Assembly: GCF_024623455.1 (NCBI RefSeq)
Contig: NZ_JANIPJ010000029.1
Location: 1 to 64,000, forward strand
Length of the DNA: 64,000 bases
Reading direction: 5' to 3'
Source: Paenibacillus soyae
GTDB taxonomy: Bacteria > Bacillota > Bacilli > Paenibacillales > Paenibacillaceae
Shown here: piece by piece, positions 60,958 through 64,000 of the stretch
Position numbering within the stretch: position 1 is the stretch's first letter
How the letters are laid out: every line of letters starts with the position of its first letter
Program-made: the position numbers and the translations under genes
The notes under the pieces: model-generated
What the model saw: only the letters and a program-made list of their open reading frames with translations
Databases searched by the model: none
Told to the model about the DNA's origin: nothing

Positions 60958-62364
60958 TTATTGAATACGGACGCCCCGCGCATATCCGTTAATATCCAAA
61001 GCCGGATGCCCGCTGCCTTCAACGCGCTCATCCCCGATCCGCAGGTTGTCGATGACGACGCCGTCTACGACGCGCTCCTCGTCGAAGCCGTAAATGCGGG
61101 ACGGGTGCGGCGTTCCGCCCGCATACTGAACGTCGCGGAATACGATATTTTCGATTCGGCTGCCGGGAACCGGATTATAGTCCGCATTATGGACGACTCG
61201 GATATCGAACAGCTGCCCCAGCTCGATCGCCTCGACCCGGATGTTCTCGAACGCGACGTTCCGAACCGTATTCCGGTCCCCCGCATTGATCGCCATCGCA
61301 CCCCAATAATTCGGCTGCGGCTCATGATGCTCGAGAATATCGATGTTTTCGAAACGCAAATCTTCGATGGTATCTCCGTTGCGGTGATGATCGCCGTGCA
61401 CGCCGATCATGATCGGATGCGCGACATCGGCCCATAGAATGGCATTGCGCACCGAAACCTCCCGGGTGTCTCCGTAGAAATCCCAGCGCGAGCCGTAGAC
61501 GGCAATGCAGTCATCCGAATTGCGCATAAAGATATCTTCGATGTCGATCCGCTCGCTCGACATGATATCGATGCCGTCGGACCAGCCGCGCGTGCTGAAC
61601 GATTTGAAATTCCGAATCGAGATGCCGCGCGACTTGCCGATGAAGATGCTGTAATGCGGCGGGTCGATAACTGTAATGCCTTCGATCGAGATGTTCTCGG
61701 AGAAGATGATTCGAACGCCTCGGAAGGCGGAGAATCGGTGGAAATCGGCCAAATAAATAAACCCGCGCCCCCTAATATGGACGTCCTTGGCATGGTCGCA
61801 TACGAGCGAGCCGACGAGAATCGCGCCCCCGGCGATATAAACGGTTTGGCCCGAAGGAACGGGAAGCACCGTCTCTTCGATGTAGTGCATGCCCGGCGCA
61901 AAATACCAAATGACTTCGCCCTCATGCAAGAGATCCGGCAATCGATGAATCCCCGGACGAATGACCCGCACATTCGGATCCTCGGGACTTGGCGCGTCCG
62001 CCTCGATCGGATTGGCAAAAAGATGCAGATTGCCGAAACGGTCGCCGTTGCACTCGATGACCAGCTTCCTCGGTCCGTCCAGCGTCAGACGGATCGTGTC
62101 GGCTTCAACTTTGTATGGGGTTGACTTCGATAACGGGCGAATGACGGCCTCCCGCAACGCCTCGCGCCGGAACGTAATTTCCGCCTCGACCGTTCCTTCC
62201 ATATCGAAAGCCGCCATTGACGCCTCCCGGACATGATGCATATCCACCTTCACTTTATAGACAGGCACATGCTGCCATTCTCCATCGGGCACACGAACCT
62301 TCACCTCGTAATGATCGAGCAAATCCGCTCCCTTCGGAGCGGCGTAAGCCGCGACTTTGTTCAT
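60958..62364 (-). CDS. GH28/GH49-like beta-helix glycoside hydrolase family protein
   Basis: A 468-residue protein without a signal peptide. The N-terminal ~150 residues are a beta-sandwich (LVIECNGDRFGNLHLFANPI), then a right-handed parallel beta-helix. GH28-like acid residues are seen in WSDGIDIM (Asp263, Asp266) and RNSDDCIAVYGS (Asp284, Asp285), followed by GVHGDHHRNGD, but the RIK motif of polygalacturonases is absent. It may cleave uronic-acid or dextran-like linkages inside the cell. ATG at 62364 follows AGGAGAGGGG. It lies upstream of the cohesin-SLH cluster with its own terminator. Confidence 0.75.
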   Translation of the reverse strand: MNKVAAYAAPKGADLLDHYEVKVRVPDGEWQHVPVYKVKVDMHHVREASMAAFDMEGTVEAEITFRREALREAVIRPLSKSTPYKVEADTIRLTLDGPRKLVIECNGDRFGNLHLFANPIEADAPSPEDPNVRVIRPGIHRLPDLLHEGEVIWYFAPGMHYIEETVLPVPSGQTVYIAGGAILVGSLVCDHAKDVHIRGRGFIYLADFHRFSAFRGVRIIFSENISIEGITVIDPPHYSIFIGKSRGISIRNFKSFSTRGWSDGIDIMSSERIDIEDIFMRNSDDCIAVYGSRWDFYGDTREVSVRNAILWADVAHPIMIGVHGDHHRNGDTIEDLRFENIDILEHHEPQPNYWGAMAINAGDRNTVRNVAFENIRVEAIELGQLFDIRVVHNADYNPVPGSRIENIVFRDVQYAGGTPHPSRIYGFDEERVVDGVVIDNLRIGDERVEGSGHPALDINGYARGVRIQ

Positions 62365-62474
62365 TGTCCACTCCCCTCTCCTAATTCATTTCATTCTAGC
62401 AGCAACCGGTTGGCCATAATGGCGAATCCGTGCGCAGAAATGTTCAAATATTGCCGAGTTGATTGGGCGCAAAC

Positions 62475-62500
62475 AAAAAATCCCGTCCATGACGGGATTG
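62475..62500 (-). terminator. Terminator behind the HxlR gene
   Basis: On the minus strand AATCCCGTC and GACGGGATT pair around a three-base loop and are followed by TTTTG. Confidence 0.8.
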
Positions 62501-62548
62501 GTATCCAAAGATATTCATGTTTTGATCCGGAAGATAAAGCTAGCACAA

Positions 62549-62911
62549 TCACATCACTTCATTGCTTTCTTGGCCCGTTTCATCCGTCTTTTTCCGTAGA
62601 TATGCGCCATGCTCCTGTGTCCACGTCCACATCGCGGCGAAAATCGGCTGCAACCCCTTCCCGCTCTCCGCAAGCTCATATTCGACATGTAGCGGTATAC
62701 CGGGGTAAAGCGTACGTGTGATGATTCCTTTTTCCTCTAGCAGTCGCAAGCGATCCGTCAAAGTTTTCGGACTAATGGGCTGCAGTCTCCGGCGTAATTC
62801 CCCAAAACGCTTAGTTCCGTTAAATAATTCGAATAAAAGTAGAAGCGTCCACTTTCCGTCCAAAATCTCCAGAATCGGTTCAACGGTACCAGGGCAGGTA
62901 CGATCCATCAT
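62549..62911 (-). CDS. HxlR-family transcriptional regulator
   Basis: A 120-residue winged-helix regulator. CPGTVEPILEILDGKWTLLL, LFELFNGTKRFGELRRRL and KTLTDRLRLLEEKGIITRT are typical, with the N-terminal Cys (CPGT) that in some members senses electrophiles. ATG at 62911 has GGAG nine bases upstream; a start at 62932 is less likely. It is divergent from a DHFR-like reductase gene, its probable target. Confidence 0.88.
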   Translation of the reverse strand: MMDRTCPGTVEPILEILDGKWTLLLLFELFNGTKRFGELRRRLQPISPKTLTDRLRLLEEKGIITRTLYPGIPLHVEYELAESGKGLQPIFAAMWTWTQEHGAYLRKKTDETGQESNEVM

Positions 62912-62944
62912 CGCAATCACTCCATAGTTCATTTTTTGAAACTA

Positions 62945-62960
62945 TTACACTTAAATGTAA
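62945..62960. promoter_or_regulatory. Candidate HxlR operator
   Basis: TTACA-CTTAAA-TGTAA, a near-perfect dyad in the divergent region between the HxlR and reductase genes. Confidence 0.5.
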
Positions 62961-63040
62961 CTACTTTTCAAATGTATCATAGATCGATTACCATGTGAAT
63001 GTAAAGGTGGATCTGAATTGAAAACGAGGAGGAATGTTTA

Positions 63041-63574
63041 ATGAAAACCATTTTATGGGCAACCCTAACTGCGAACGGCAATTATGCGCAATCCGGCCCC
63101 GATAACCCACCGAAAACGGAAGCGTTGGAAGACTTCTCAGCAAAAGCAAAAGCAGCAGGAAATTTTATTGTCGGACGCAAGACGTTTCAGGAAATGACAG
63201 ACCCAAGCCGGATTTCCCAAGAGGAACAGGGAAACACGGAAGGTCCTTTCGCGGGGATCGACATCGTTGTGTTGTCTAAGAACATGGAGAACATCCCCGG
63301 CGTAACCGTAGTAAAATCGCCACAAGAAGCTATAAGCTACCTCCAGCAAAAAGGACACCTAACCGCTCTCATTAGCGGCGGTGCGGATATTCATAACTCG
63401 TTTCTAGAACAAGAACTCGTAAACGAAGTGATTTTCAATGTGGCGCCTGTATTAGAAGGTAAAGGGTTAAATCTGCTGATCGACAAGGACAATTACCGTT
63501 TTAAGGCTGTACGATTGCTAGACTGCAAACCTCTCGGCAGCGACATCATACAACTGCGGTATGCGCTTGAATGA
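63041..63574 (+). CDS. Dihydrofolate reductase/RibD-C family protein
   Basis: A 177-residue protein of the RibD C-terminal/DHFR fold (ILWATLTANGNYAQSG, DFSAKAKAAGNFIVGRKTFQ, ALISGGADIHNSFLEQELVN, EVIFNVAPVLEGKGLNLL). It probably binds NADPH and reduces a small substrate; it is not a housekeeping DHFR. ATG at 63041 has GAGGAGG upstream. It is divergent from an HxlR regulator and overlaps by one base a 36-codon frame. Confidence 0.88.
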   Translation: MKTILWATLTANGNYAQSGPDNPPKTEALEDFSAKAKAAGNFIVGRKTFQEMTDPSRISQEEQGNTEGPFAGIDIVVLSKNMENIPGVTVVKSPQEAISYLQQKGHLTALISGGADIHNSFLEQELVNEVIFNVAPVLEGKGLNLLIDKDNYRFKAVRLLDCKPLGSDIIQLRYALE

Positions 63575-63684
63575 TGAATGCGAAACTCCTGCATGAACTG
63601 AATAAGACGCACGGCAGCTGGTCAGTTAATCGGCTCGATATATGCGGTGATTTCGGAACCGTATCCTATGAATCTATGTCTTAA
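63574..63684 (+). CDS. Possible 36-residue coupled frame (uncertain)
   Basis: An ATG at 63574 overlaps the TGA of the DHFR-like gene and opens 36 codons (MNAKLLHELNKTHGSWSVNR...). It has no recognisable family. It may be a chance frame or a truncated gene. Confidence 0.2.
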   Translation: MNAKLLHELNKTHGSWSVNRLDICGDFGTVSYESMS

Positions 63685-63702
63685 GGTAAGGCTCGATGGC
63701 CA

Positions 63703-63749
63703 AAAAATAGCGACAGCCCATGTTCTCGTCCGTGGCTGTCGCTGTTTTA
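63703..63749 (-). terminator. Terminator behind the truncated AraC-type gene
   Basis: AATAGCGACAGCC and GGCTGTCGCTGTT flank a ~15-base loop. On the minus strand it is followed by ATTTTTT. Confidence 0.8.
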
Positions 63750-63753
63750 TTTT

Positions 63754-64000
63754 CTAGGCTCGGGAAGCCCGATAGCTGCTTGGGGTCGTTCCCGTGCTGC
63801 GCTTGAAGATGCGGCTGAAATAGAAGTAGTCGCTGTAGCCCGACTGCTCCGCGATCTCGTTGATGGGAAGGTCCGTCTCGGTTAGGAGACGGCACGCGTA
63901 GTCGACCCGCAGCTCCGTTAGATGCTGCGTGAAGGTCGTCCCCGCTTCCTTCCGGAATAATTGGCTGATGTAATTCGCGTTGACGTTGAACTGCTCCGAT
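63754..64000 (-). CDS. AraC-type HTH protein, 3' part (window edge)
   Basis: The right edge cuts a minus-strand gene whose last ~81 codons are readable and end at TAG 63754. They hold an AraC-type DNA-binding end: NANYISQLFRKEAGTTFTQH, LTELRVDYACRLLTETDLPI, EIAEQSGYSDYFYFSRIFKR, STGTTPSSYR. The sensor part is beyond the window, so it could be a plain AraC regulator or a YesN-type response regulator. Confidence 0.9.
   Translation of the reverse strand, partial: SEQFNVNANYISQLFRKEAGTTFTQHLTELRVDYACRLLTETDLPINEIAEQSGYSDYFYFSRIFKRSTGTTPSSYRASRA

Overview
The window reads as a chromosomal segment of a moderately GC-rich Bacillota bacterium, most likely Paenibacillaceae (Paenibacillus or Cohnella type). 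The pointers are strong AGGAGG-like ribosome binding sites with ATG, GTG or TTG starts, S-layer homology (SLH) proteins, a YesM/YesN-type two-component pair beside an LplB/LplC-type sugar ABC importer, copper-amine-oxidase stalk domains, very large secreted modular polysaccharide enzymes, many AraC, LacI and LysR regulators, and a group IIC intron placed behind a terminator. The genus cannot be fixed from the sequence alone. I recognise no rRNA, tRNA, CRISPR array or prophage.

Layout. 0-2.3 kb: the 5' end of a group IIC intron (minus strand, running off the left edge) sits directly behind the terminator of a GH42 beta-galactosidase, with a divergent AraC regulator. 3.3-12.6 kb: a collection of small stress, resistance and housekeeping genes: a FusB-type EF-G-binding protein with a leader peptide, two DinB-fold proteins, a HAD phosphatase, a methyltransferase, NTF2-like proteins, a LysR regulator, a deoxynucleoside kinase, an AlkD-like repair protein, and an ArsR-SRPBCC fusion regulator divergent from two tandem SnoaL-like genes. 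Two decayed gene remnants lie here. 12.7-15.7 kb: a sugar dehydrogenase/isomerase pair with a divergent AraC regulator. 15.7-25.5 kb: an MFS exporter with its MmyB-type regulator, an AlkZ-like/epoxide hydrolase/WYL-regulator cluster, a translationally coupled three-gene unit, a stalk-domain protein and a GNAT. 25.7-30.9 kb: an Imm26-like protein, a palindromic repeat cluster and the YesM/YesN pair, which continues upstream (30.9-34.5 kb) into an extracellular solute-binding protein and two permeases.

34.7-36.5 kb holds an eCIS-core (DUF4157) protein broken by a frameshift, with a possible toxin-like C-terminus. 36.6-42.4 kb is a two-gene unit coding for a membrane-anchored SurA-like foldase and a 1550-residue beta-helix protein, coupled by a TAATG overlap and preceded by a cre-like site. 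42.6-49.6 kb holds a LacI regulator divergent from an FAD oxidoreductase, a quinone-oxidoreductase-like MDR, an SLH/FN3 protein, and an SDR/TetR pair with matching operators.

The most interesting region is 50.0-60.8 kb. On the minus strand, in transcription order, it encodes a secreted protein with one cohesin module and three SLH modules, then a 2459-residue secreted protein with an uncharacterised N-terminal catalytic-like region, many binding modules, an internal cohesin and a C-terminal dockerin-like module, then an alginate-lyase-fold enzyme with ricin-type and AbfB-type binding domains. Two cre/LacI-type sites precede the first gene and another lies between the first two. I read this as a candidate miniature cellulosome-like surface complex for an acidic or plant/algal polysaccharide. 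The dockerin loops lack most calcium ligands, so the interaction has to be tested. A GH28/GH49-like beta-helix enzyme sits just upstream, and the right edge holds an HxlR/DHFR-like pair and a truncated AraC-type gene.
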